Source: Clostridia bacterium
Lineage (GTDB): Bacteria > Bacillota > Clostridia > Oscillospirales > CAG-272
Length of the DNA stretch: 39,575 bases
Direction of reading: 5' to 3'
NCBI GenBank assembly: GCA_017619885.1
Contig: JAFZRM010000146.1
Location: forward strand, 1 to 39,575
Shown: positions 25,638 to 32,551 of the stretch, piece by piece
Numbering within the stretch: the first letter of the stretch is position 1
Layout: the number at the start of each line of letters is the position of its first letter
The notes under the pieces: model-generated
What the model was told of the DNA's origin: nothing
Database searches by the model: none
Seen by the model: the letters and a program-made list of their open reading frames with translations, nothing else
Translations under genes and position numbers: made by a program

Positions 25638-27263
25638 ATGAAGAAGATCATTTCATTCACGCTTTGCATGGTAATGGTGATATCGCTTTTCTGCTTCGCG
25701 GTGAACGCGGCGTCTACTGTTTCAATTGTTGCCAGCGAAAGCGGTTTCGAAGACAAGGCGCAAGTTGACAAAGTCACGAAAGACGGCGTGACCGTGACGT
25801 TTAGCAAAGCCACCGGCAATAACGCCCCTGTTTATTATGTAAACGGTAACGCGTTCAGAGTCTACGGCGGCAATACGATGACGGTATCCGCCGAAGGAAA
25901 TATCACCTCGATCACCCTGACGCTTGCTTCCGCAAACAATCTCGGCGAGCTCAGCGCGAACACCGGCACGTATACGGTCAACAAAACGACCGGAACGTGG
26001 ACCGGCAGCGCCTCCGAGGTCGTGTTCACCAACACCGCTTCGAGCGGTCATGCGAGAATACAGGTCATCGATATTGAGATCGGCGGTTCCTCAACTCCGC
26101 CGACGACCACCGAAGCAACCCAGCCCGATCCCGAGCCCACTTACACGACTCCCGAGGAGATCGTGAACGCGCTGTATCAGCTTGAAAAAGGCAAGTTCCT
26201 TCCGGGCGGCCCCTACACGCTTGAAGGCGTTATCAAGAGCGTCGACACGAAATACAACTCCGAGTACGGCAACGTGACCGTTACGATAATCGTCGGCGAT
26301 ATGACCGACAAGCCCGTACAGTGCTTCAGACTTGAAGGCGAACACGCCGCAGATCTCGCTGTCGGCGACAAGATCAAGGTCAAGGGCGAGCTGAAGAGAT
26401 ATAACGATACTTACGAGTTCGACGCGAAATGCCAGATACTCGAGTATACTAAAGGCCAGACGACACAGCCCGAGCCCGAGCCCACCTACACGACGCCCGA
26501 AGAGATAATCAACGCGGCATACGCGCTTGAAAAAGGCGCGGCGCTCAACGGCACCTATACTCTGTCCGGTACGATCACTGCGGTAAACACCATTTACAGT
26601 GAAAGATACGGCAACGTGACCGTCACGATGGCAGTCGATGGGTTTGAAGACAAGCCGATCCAGTGCTTCCGAATGATAAACGGCAGCGGTGTTGAAGCCG
26701 TTGACAAGATCGGAGTAGGAGATAAGATCACCGTCACCGGCACGCTCAAAAACTACAACGGAACGATCGAATTCGACGCTAACTGCACGCTTGACGCGTA
26801 TACGATCGTCGAAAAAGAGCCTGAAGTCATACCCACGACTCCGGAAGAGATCCTCGCCGCGCTCTATGCTCTGCAAGATCAGGAGTCGCTCGCCGGTCCG
26901 TTCACACTCACCGGTAAGGTAAAATCTATCGATACCGAATACAGCCAGGAATACGGCAACGTCACCGTTACGATAGTCGTCGACGGATTTGAGAACTATC
27001 CGGTCCAGTGCTACCGTCTTGAAGGCAACGGCGCCGATAAGGTAGCTGTAGGCGACACGATCACCGTCACCGGTTCTTTCAAGAATTACAGGGGCACTTA
27101 TGAATTCGCTCAGGGATGCACGCTCGACAAGCTCGTAGCGGCAGACCGTCCCGTTGATCCCGATACGTCGCCCGATACCTCGGACGCTTCCGTCATCGCA
27201 GCCGTCGTCGCGGTAGTCGTATCCGCCGGCGCAGCTGCCGTTGTGATCAAAAAGAAACACTGA
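25638..27263 (+). CDS. Secreted, membrane-anchored protein with three OB-like repeats
   Basis: The 541-residue protein has a cleavable signal peptide (cut near AVNA-A, residue 24) and a C-terminal membrane helix (about 518-537) with a KKKH tail, so it is anchored at the opposite end from its lipoprotein neighbour. Residues 26-150 form a beta-rich domain (NGNAFRVYGGNTMTVSA, ITSITLTLASANN, GTWTGSASEVVFTN). Three repeats follow at about 170-270, 285-388 and 400-499, homologous to those of the preceding protein, with Cys pairs 36, 40 and 36 residues apart. Linkers are P/T/E-rich. AAAGGAG precedes the ATG. It is last in the operon and followed by a terminator. The shared repeats suggest that both proteins bind the same ligand or each other. 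Confidence 0.82.
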   Translation: MKKIISFTLCMVMVISLFCFAVNAASTVSIVASESGFEDKAQVDKVTKDGVTVTFSKATGNNAPVYYVNGNAFRVYGGNTMTVSAEGNITSITLTLASANNLGELSANTGTYTVNKTTGTWTGSASEVVFTNTASSGHARIQVIDIEIGGSSTPPTTTEATQPDPEPTYTTPEEIVNALYQLEKGKFLPGGPYTLEGVIKSVDTKYNSEYGNVTVTIIVGDMTDKPVQCFRLEGEHAADLAVGDKIKVKGELKRYNDTYEFDAKCQILEYTKGQTTQPEPEPTYTTPEEIINAAYALEKGAALNGTYTLSGTITAVNTIYSERYGNVTVTMAVDGFEDKPIQCFRMINGSGVEAVDKIGVGDKITVTGTLKNYNGTIEFDANCTLDAYTIVEKEPEVIPTTPEEILAALYALQDQESLAGPFTLTGKVKSIDTEYSQEYGNVTVTIVVDGFENYPVQCYRLEGNGADKVAVGDTITVTGSFKNYRGTYEFAQGCTLDKLVAADRPVDPDTSPDTSDASVIAAVVAVVVSAGAAAVVIKKKH

Positions 27264-27271
27264 GTGTTAAC

Positions 27272-27311
27272 AAAAAAAACGGCCGGCCCGTACGGGTCGA
27301 CCGTTTTTTTT
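27272..27311. terminator. Bidirectional terminator ending the ABC/nuclease operon
   Basis: An 11-position stem with one mismatch and one G-T pair (ACGGCCGGCCC, loop GTAC, GGGTCGACCGT) is flanked by eight A and eight T. It serves the convergent operons on both sides. Confidence 0.9.
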
Positions 27312-27316
27312 CGGTA

Positions 27317-27697
27317 TTATTTGAGTATTTTGATCTGACCGATTATGGGAAGCTCTTTGGCCTGTCCCCTTGCGGCAGCAACTATACCGAGCACTGCGAG
27401 AACGAGAAGACCTACGCTGATGATCCAGCCGATAACACCGAACAGCCAGCCTATCTTCGGGATCATAGAAAGGATCACGCTGAATATGAGATAAGACGCA
27501 ACCTCGAATATCGCAAGCACGAGGCCCTGATTGGCGTGGAAACGCGCGAATTTGGAGTCTTTTGCCGCGAAAATCGGAACGAGAACAAGAATACCTATGT
27601 ATGCAAGTATCCCCATTACTTTGTTCTGCTGAGCGTCTTCCTTATCGAACTCAGCCGTTCTGTCCGTGATGGTGAAAAGTCCTTTTGAATCTGCCAT
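27317..27697 (-). CDS. Small membrane protein, DUF4870-like
   Basis: The 126-residue product has about three membrane segments: GILAYIGILVLVPIFAA (about 29-45), a long hydrophobic region around 60-78, and WLFGVIGWIISVGLLVLAVLG (about 84-104). The string FARFHANQGLVLAIFE between the first two is characteristic of DUF4870/Tic20-like small membrane proteins. Role unknown. AAGGAG precedes the ATG. It follows surE by 19 bases on the same strand and ends at a terminator, so it is probably the last gene of the nucleotidase operon, though a functional link is not implied. Confidence 0.75.
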   Translation of the reverse strand: MADSKGLFTITDRTAEFDKEDAQQNKVMGILAYIGILVLVPIFAAKDSKFARFHANQGLVLAIFEVASYLIFSVILSMIPKIGWLFGVIGWIISVGLLVLAVLGIVAAARGQAKELPIIGQIKILK

Positions 27698-27716
27698 GAC
27701 ATTTTCTCCTTATATA

Positions 27717-28457
27717 TTATTTATCCGTTTTTAGTGCGGATAGTTTTTCGATTGCAGCCCGGTCCGTCCTGTTTGTCAGCAGCGGTGTCACCGAGCAATA
27801 TCCTGCGAGCACCGCGTCGGTGTCGTATCTGAGATCGAGCGGACCGTGCACGTCTCTTGTAAGATACACGTCAGCTTTATACATGTTCTCTCCCGCGTCT
27901 ATGAAGTGATCGCGGAAAAACGTCTTTCCCTGCTCCGTCAGAAGCACGCCTCCGACCTTTTCGGGGATATTGACGTTCAGCATCCCGCAGTGATCGAAGA
28001 TCCTGTTTGACTCTATGTAATCCCAGACGTATGGAAGATACGCCGAAGCCTGTTTCGTGTTGCCGCGGATCGTTGAAAACGAAGCCGCTTTGATACCGGC
28101 GTAATTTGCCTCGAACGCCGCCCCGCAGGTTCCTGAATACGCGATGTCGTGTCCGAGATTGAACCCGTTGTTTATCCCGGAAAACACGAAATCGAAGTCG
28201 ACGCCCATCCTGTCGGCGACGAACCGCACGCAGTCGGCGGGCGACGCGTCAACGCTTATCGCTTTTATCCCGAGATCTGCGTACGCGTTACTTTCAACGA
28301 CTTCATACGGGTCGTGTATGACGATGCCCTGTGAACGCCCGCTCTGTTCGTATTTCGGCGCGGCGATAAAGACTTCTCCGAGCTGTCTGCTCCACTCTGC
28401 GAGATAGCGCAGACCTTCTCCGTAAAGCCCGTCGTCGTTTGTAAGAAGGATCTTCAT
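27717..28457 (-). CDS. surE: 5'/3'-nucleotidase SurE
   Basis: The 246-residue enzyme removes phosphate from nucleoside monophosphates using a divalent metal. The N-terminus MKILLTNDDGLYGEGLRYLA holds the metal ligands Asp8-Asp9, followed by Ser39 in AAPKYEQSGRSQG and the Asn of SGINNGFNLGHDIAYSGT. Length is normal for the family. Its ATG overlaps the stop of the upstream phosphoesterase gene as ATGA, so it is translationally coupled. In this operon it could complete breakdown of oligonucleotides to nucleosides. Confidence 0.95.
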   Translation of the reverse strand: MKILLTNDDGLYGEGLRYLAEWSRQLGEVFIAAPKYEQSGRSQGIVIHDPYEVVESNAYADLGIKAISVDASPADCVRFVADRMGVDFDFVFSGINNGFNLGHDIAYSGTCGAAFEANYAGIKAASFSTIRGNTKQASAYLPYVWDYIESNRIFDHCGMLNVNIPEKVGGVLLTEQGKTFFRDHFIDAGENMYKADVYLTRDVHGPLDLRYDTDAVLAGYCSVTPLLTNRTDRAAIEKLSALKTDK

Positions 28458-29434
28458 ATCAGCCCGGGGTGCTCCTTTTTGAATTTTTTGAGTATCCCGT
28501 CGGCTTTCGCTATCAGCTGAGCTTCTTCTTCGCGGCTGTAAACGGTGGCGCCGCTCGCGCAGGCGTGACCGCCGCCGTGATATCTGCTGGCAAGCGGCTG
28601 CACTTCGACGAAACGCGAGCGCAGGCGCACGCGGATCGACTTATCGTCGTTTTCGATGAAGGCGAGCCATATAAGACTGCCCTTAATATGCTCCATGAGC
28701 GAGACGCTGTTGCTCGCCTCTTCCTGCGATATTCTGTGTCTTTTCCGCAGGGCGTTGCTGATACGCAGATACGCTACGCCGTTTTCGGTAAGCTTTATCT
28801 TTGATATAAGCGACGCGCGGAAACGCAGCGTTTCATATTCTTCCGAGCCGAGCTGGGCGTATATGCTTTCCATATCGATCCCGGCGTCTATCAGAGTTGC
28901 AGCGAGCCGCATCGTGTCTCCGGTAGTGCCGCGGAATCTGAAACGGCCCGAATCCGTCACCATACCGGCATATATACATTCCGCCGCGCGCACCGGCAGT
29001 TTAAGCCTGTCTCTGTTTGTAACGTACAGGTCGGCGATCATCTCGCAGACGGAAGAACGCTCCTCCTCGATCCATGCGATATCGCCGTATTCGTCGTCGA
29101 TTATATGGTGGTCAATCTTTATCAGATAAGCGCCTTTGTTAAAGCGGTCGTTCGCCACGCGCGACGTGCCGCCCGTATCGAGAACGATAACGAGCGCGTT
29201 GTTATAATCATCATCCGTCGGTTTAGGTCCCTCATCGCCTAAGAAAGAGACGTATTCGGATCTGTCGGCGTTGTCAAGAAATACGCGTTTCCCGGGAAAT
29301 GACGCGCGGATGATCTCCGCAAGCCCCAGCGTTGAGCCGACGGCGTCTCCGTCCGGCCTTTTATGACGGCTCAGTATGATCGTATCATATTCTTCTATTT
29401 TGTCTATTATGCTTTTTTTAACGGCTTCGTTCAT
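28454..29434 (-). CDS. DHH/DHHA1 phosphoesterase, NrnA-like (copy 2)
   Basis: The 326-residue protein belongs to the family that includes NrnA (nanoRNase and pAp phosphatase) and GdpP-like c-di-AMP hydrolases. Motifs: RHKRPDGDAVGS (Asp28, Asp30), VIVLDTGG (Asp86) and DHH at 108-110, with a C-terminal DHHA1 domain ending in GGGHACASGA near 295. Without an added sensor domain, the NrnA-type role (cutting 2-5-nucleotide RNAs or pAp) is most likely. It overlaps the genes on both sides by four bases (ATGA). It is a paralogue of the preceding gene, sharing CEMIADLY/CGMIAELS and VTDSGRFR strings. Confidence 0.9.
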   Translation of the reverse strand: MNEAVKKSIIDKIEEYDTIILSRHKRPDGDAVGSTLGLAEIIRASFPGKRVFLDNADRSEYVSFLGDEGPKPTDDDYNNALVIVLDTGGTSRVANDRFNKGAYLIKIDHHIIDDEYGDIAWIEEERSSVCEMIADLYVTNRDRLKLPVRAAECIYAGMVTDSGRFRFRGTTGDTMRLAATLIDAGIDMESIYAQLGSEEYETLRFRASLISKIKLTENGVAYLRISNALRKRHRISQEEASNSVSLMEHIKGSLIWLAFIENDDKSIRVRLRSRFVEVQPLASRYHGGGHACASGATVYSREEEAQLIAKADGILKKFKKEHPGLI

Positions 29435-30378
29435 TTGTCCTGCTCCGTCAAGACTTTCAATTCTTCAAGCAACCTCATTGCTTCCGCTCTGTCGGCTACG
29501 TCGCAGCCGGAGGCCTTCTGATGACCGCCGCCGCCGTGCAGCGTCGCGACCGGGTTTATGTTGTATTTGCCCGATCTCAGTTCACAGAGCACCTTTTCCC
29601 CGTCTTCTGTGAAGTTCACCCAGATATCTATGCCTTTGATATCCGCCATGACGTTCACCATACCGCGCGAAACGGAAACGGGATCCTCGATACCGAGGGC
29701 GGCAATTTCTTCGACGGTGTTATAAATATATGCCACGCGGCTGTTTTCATATACGCTGATCTTTGATATGAAAGCGGCGCGGATCTTGACGGTAGACAGA
29801 TCGGACGCATACAGCTCCGAATAGACGGAGTTTGAATCGACGCCGTGAGAAACGAGATACGACGCGAACTCGAAAGTGCGCGCGCTCGTGCAGTCGTAGC
29901 GGAAGCGTCCGGAATCCGTGACCATACCGGTGAATATCGCCGTCGCGGCCTTCGGCGTCAGCGTCAGCGAACATTCGAGCGAAAGCTCCGCGATCATCCC
30001 ACAGCAGCTTTCAAAGGAAGTGTCTACTATCTCGATATCGGTAAACGTCTCGCAGTATATATGATGGTCGATCCTGACGGTCTTCTCCGCCAACCTGAAT
30101 CTTTTATCTGATACGAGCTCCTCAGTCGCGCTGTCGAGCACGAACGCGAGCGCGCCGGCGTAGTATTCGTCATCGATAACGTCCATAACGGAGCCGTTCA
30201 TGAAGGAATATCTTCTCGGCTCGTCGCCGACCTTATATATCGTTTTTCCCGGGAAATTCTCTTTGAGCAGCTCATACAGCCCGATCTGGCTTCCGAGCGC
30301 GTCGCCGTCCGGGAACGAATGGCGGTGTATGATTATCGTATCGTACTGCCTTACAGCCTCTATCACTTTTTCAAACAT
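29431..30378 (-). CDS. DHH/DHHA1 phosphoesterase, NrnA-like (copy 1)
   Basis: The 315-residue protein has RHSFPDGDALGS (Asp24, Asp26), AFVLDSAT (Asp82) and DHH at 104-106, and a DHHA1 domain with HGGGGHQKASG near the end, so its active site looks intact. It is clearly related to the next gene but well diverged, for example SAT instead of TGG after the second-motif Asp. This suggests that the two paralogues act on different substrates or form a heteromer. Its start overlaps the stop of the nucleotidase/kinase fusion gene by eight bases (ATGTTTGA), and its stop overlaps the next start by four. Confidence 0.9.
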   Translation of the reverse strand: MFEKVIEAVRQYDTIIIHRHSFPDGDALGSQIGLYELLKENFPGKTIYKVGDEPRRYSFMNGSVMDVIDDEYYAGALAFVLDSATEELVSDKRFRLAEKTVRIDHHIYCETFTDIEIVDTSFESCCGMIAELSLECSLTLTPKAATAIFTGMVTDSGRFRYDCTSARTFEFASYLVSHGVDSNSVYSELYASDLSTVKIRAAFISKISVYENSRVAYIYNTVEEIAALGIEDPVSVSRGMVNVMADIKGIDIWVNFTEDGEKVLCELRSGKYNINPVATLHGGGGHQKASGCDVADRAEAMRLLEELKVLTEQDK

Positions 30379-31498
30379 TTGTCTTTTCTCTTTTCATGTG
30401 AAGCTGTTCGTAGATCTTCTCGACGCACTTGTCGGCGCCTTGGTCGTAATTTACCGAAAAGTCACACAGCTCGATATTTCGCATCTCGAAGTCGATCGAC
30501 ATAAGGCGGCTGACCTTGTCTTCATCCGGTATGCTTCGGCCGACTATGTTCATATAGATATCGTGCTTGCTGCGCTCAGTGAACACGAGCAGCGTGCGGG
30601 CGCCGTAAAGATTCTTCATCGTCACCGCTCCGCAGATGTCGATCGGTATCACGGCGATCCTGCCGCTGTCGACGATCGGCGCTATATGCTTTTCGGAGGT
30701 GCCGAAATGATATTTGCCGTAGACCGTCGTCTCGATGAATTCGCCTCTGTCCTTCGCTTTTATAAACTGCTCCGTCGTGACGAAGCGGTAAGCGCTTTTC
30801 GTCTCGCCGGCTTCGCGCGGCCTCGTCGTCGTAGTCACAGGTTTCTCGAAGCGTTTGTCCTTCGTCAGCTCCGCGGCGATCTCGGTCTTTCCGGTACCTG
30901 ACGGGCCGACGAGGCACAGCACGCCGCCCTTATGAAGATCCGGCGCCTTTCCGACGAACGAATTACCGATCATTTTCGCCAGGTGTATGAAATCCTCGTA
31001 AGTATTGACGGACAAAAGGCCCGACAGGTCCGAATTCCACGGACGGCGCATCAGTACGGGATACGACGCCTGCGAGGACGAGATGTTATGGACGCCGTCG
31101 TCGAGCAGTATGTCGAGGTTTATCACGTCTTTTCTTGTTCCGATAAGGATATTTCCCGTCGGGACTTCCGGAAAATCAGAGGCAAGGCGCTGTGCTCGCG
31201 CACTCATGCAAACCGCGGGGACCGCGGTCACGAAAAAGACGTCGGCGATACGGCACAGCTGTGAAACGAATCTCTGCGCGCCTGCGTAAAGGGGCTGCGT
31301 CGCGACAAATTCCGGCGATGAAAAATAAGCTATCCTCTCGTCGGCTATATTGCCCTGGAGTCCCCATCCTGTTATGTTGTTTATATCGAGCGCCGGGTCG
31401 TCGCCGTATTTCTCACGCAGAAGACGAAGCGCGTACGAATTGCATTCGTACAGTATATCGTCCACGTCGAGCCCGATACGCAGTCTGTATTTTCTCAT
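30371..31498 (-). CDS. Fusion: HAD 5'-nucleotidase domain + guanylate-kinase-like domain
   Basis: From the ATG at 31498 the product has 375 residues. Residues 5-175 resemble HAD 5'(3')-deoxyribonucleotidases: LRIGLDVDDILYECN (Asp11, Asp13), VFFVTAVP near 87-94 and LDILLDDGVHN near 128-138. Residues 192-365 resemble guanylate kinase: P-loop GPSGTGKT at 198-205, TTTTRPREAGE at 222-232, GEFIETTVYGKYHFGTS, and IAVIPIDICGA near 281-291. A phosphatase and a nucleotide kinase on one chain is unusual. An in-frame ATG at 31546 would add 16 residues but lies within the -10/-35 spacer of the promoter and lacks a ribosome site, so I prefer 31498 (its own site, GGA, is weak). It heads the nucleotide-processing operon. 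Confidence 0.82.
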   Translation of the reverse strand: MRKYRLRIGLDVDDILYECNSYALRLLREKYGDDPALDINNITGWGLQGNIADERIAYFSSPEFVATQPLYAGAQRFVSQLCRIADVFFVTAVPAVCMSARAQRLASDFPEVPTGNILIGTRKDVINLDILLDDGVHNISSSQASYPVLMRRPWNSDLSGLLSVNTYEDFIHLAKMIGNSFVGKAPDLHKGGVLCLVGPSGTGKTEIAAELTKDKRFEKPVTTTTRPREAGETKSAYRFVTTEQFIKAKDRGEFIETTVYGKYHFGTSEKHIAPIVDSGRIAVIPIDICGAVTMKNLYGARTLLVFTERSKHDIYMNIVGRSIPDEDKVSRLMSIDFEMRNIELCDFSVNYDQGADKCVEKIYEQLHMKREKTNV

Positions 31499-31526
31499 AT
31501 ATTCATAATCCGTATACTTTTTTATC

Positions 31527-31555
31527 AGTATATCATACTTTTTCATTTTTTACAA
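31527..31555 (-). promoter_or_regulatory. Sigma-A promoter of the nucleotidase operon
   Basis: On the minus strand TTGTAA and TATACT are 17 bases apart; transcription would start near 31520, giving a leader of about 22 bases to the ATG at 31498. Confidence 0.65.
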
Positions 31556-31575
31556 GAGCTTTTTATAAAAACGAT

Positions 31576-31609
31576 AAAAAAATCGATAACGCACTTTGAC
31601 ATTATCGAT
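31576..31609 (-). terminator. Terminator downstream of tRNA-Gly
   Basis: ATCGATAA and TTATCGAT are perfect inverted arms around 12 bases, followed on the minus strand by seven T. It separates the tRNA-Gly transcript from the nucleotidase operon. Confidence 0.75.
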
Positions 31610-31624
31610 CGTCTGACAGAAATG

Positions 31625-31652
31625 AAAGATCCTCACATCAGCGAGGATCTTT
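31625..31652 (-). terminator. tRNA-Gly 3' trailer hairpin
   Basis: A 10-base stem (AAAGATCCTC with GAGGATCTTT) begins two bases after the CCA end. The T run is short, so it may act in 3'-end processing or as a first terminator. It resembles the hairpin after tRNA-His at 16204-16231. Confidence 0.65.
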
Positions 31653-31653
31653 C

Positions 31654-31727
31654 TGGAGCGGATGAGGGGAATCGAACCCCCATAGCCAGCTTGGAAGGCT
31701 GGTATTCTACCACTGAACTACATCCGC
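31654..31727 (-). tRNA. tRNA-Gly (anticodon TCC)
   Basis: Acceptor GCGGATG pairs with CATCCGC, the D arm is AGTTCAGTGGTAGAAT, the anticodon stem CCAGC/GCTGG holds CTTCCAA (anticodon TCC), the T arm has GGTTCGATTCC, discriminator T and encoded CCA. It stands alone. Confidence 0.96.
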
Positions 31728-31752
31728 GTGTTCTTTTGTTCGGACGTTAGAT

Positions 31753-31781
31753 ATAATATCACAAAAAAACCGCTTTGTCAA
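31753..31781 (-). promoter_or_regulatory. Sigma-A promoter of tRNA-Gly
   Basis: On the minus strand TTGACA and TATTAT are 17 bases apart and lie about 25 bases before the tRNA. Confidence 0.85.
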
Positions 31782-31823
31782 GACCGAAACGATATTTTTT
31801 GTATTTTAATTTATAAAAAATAC

Positions 31824-31852
31824 TTGCTAAATCCGATAATGGATGCTATAAT
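31824..31852 (+). promoter_or_regulatory. Sigma-A promoter for the NERD-like/FAD dehydrogenase pair
   Basis: TTGCTA and TATAAT are 17 bases apart, about 30 bases upstream of the ATG at 31885. Confidence 0.8.
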
Positions 31853-31884
31853 GAAACAGTAGTTGTGCGTAAGGGGAATCGCTT

Positions 31885-32538
31885 ATGGAATTTCTTCGTG
31901 TAGTACTGATCATAATCGGCGGCGCGGCTGCCGTCATACTGATAGCCGCGCTGATATCTACGTTTTATCACAGACAGAGGGACCGCGCCCGCAAAGGCAA
32001 AAGCCTGTCGCCCCGTGAAGAACTTGATTATTTTCTGACTGACAACAACTACAGACAAAACGTCTTCATCTCCCTTTACTTCCCCGTTCTCGCGGAAGGA
32101 ACAGTCAAGACTCATCATTATCAGCGCGCGGACGCGGTAGTCGTGACGAACGGCGGTATTCTGATCCTTACCGTGTTCGACAGGCCCGGCAGGATCGACA
32201 ACACGGACGACGAGCTTTGGGTCGTCATCAAAGACGACGACAGGCGCGAGATCGAAAGCCCGCTCGTATCGGCTGAAAAATGCAGGCAGGCGATCCACGC
32301 CGTTATGAAACGCGCCGGATACGGAAAGGTGCCGATATACTCGACCGTCATTTTCATAAACGACGAATCGATCCCCCTCGCGGGCGACGATGATATCGTA
32401 TATATGTCCGAGCTTGAAAAACTGCTGCACGACCTCGGCAGGCAGTCGGTGCTCGGCAAGATCGACCAGTTTTACGTGAGCCGCGCGATAAGATCTGCCG
32501 GAATGACAAAAGAAAAAATAAGAAAGAACAAATTGTGA
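31885..32538 (+). CDS. Membrane-anchored NERD-like protein with degenerate active site
   Basis: The 217-residue product has one N-terminal membrane helix (about 6-28) and a cytoplasmic domain at about 58-175 resembling NERD (nuclease-related domain): YQRADAVVVTNGGILILTVFDRPG, then W-x-V and ESPLVSAEKCRQAIHAV (resembling the NPxxQ helix). In active NERD nucleases the central strand carries an E-x-K pair (as in VIETKN); here that place reads ILTVFDR, so the catalytic residues appear lost and a binding rather than cutting role is likely. GGGG precedes the ATG. The FAD dehydrogenase gene follows 13 bases later. NERD assignment is by pattern only. Confidence 0.6.
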   Translation: MEFLRVVLIIIGGAAAVILIAALISTFYHRQRDRARKGKSLSPREELDYFLTDNNYRQNVFISLYFPVLAEGTVKTHHYQRADAVVVTNGGILILTVFDRPGRIDNTDDELWVVIKDDDRREIESPLVSAEKCRQAIHAVMKRAGYGKVPIYSTVIFINDESIPLAGDDDIVYMSELEKLLHDLGRQSVLGKIDQFYVSRAIRSAGMTKEKIRKNKL

Positions 32539-32551
32539 TACGGAGTTTTAT

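Noticed and set aside
23898..27120. Direct repeats that might suggest a CRISPR array or microsatellite
   Set aside because: The periodicity of about 300 bases is in frame and codes for OB-like protein repeats.
31499..31546. Upstream ATG start (31546) for the nucleotidase/kinase fusion
   Set aside because: It lies upstream of the likely transcription start, lacks a ribosome site and would add an atypical lysine/tyrosine-rich tail.
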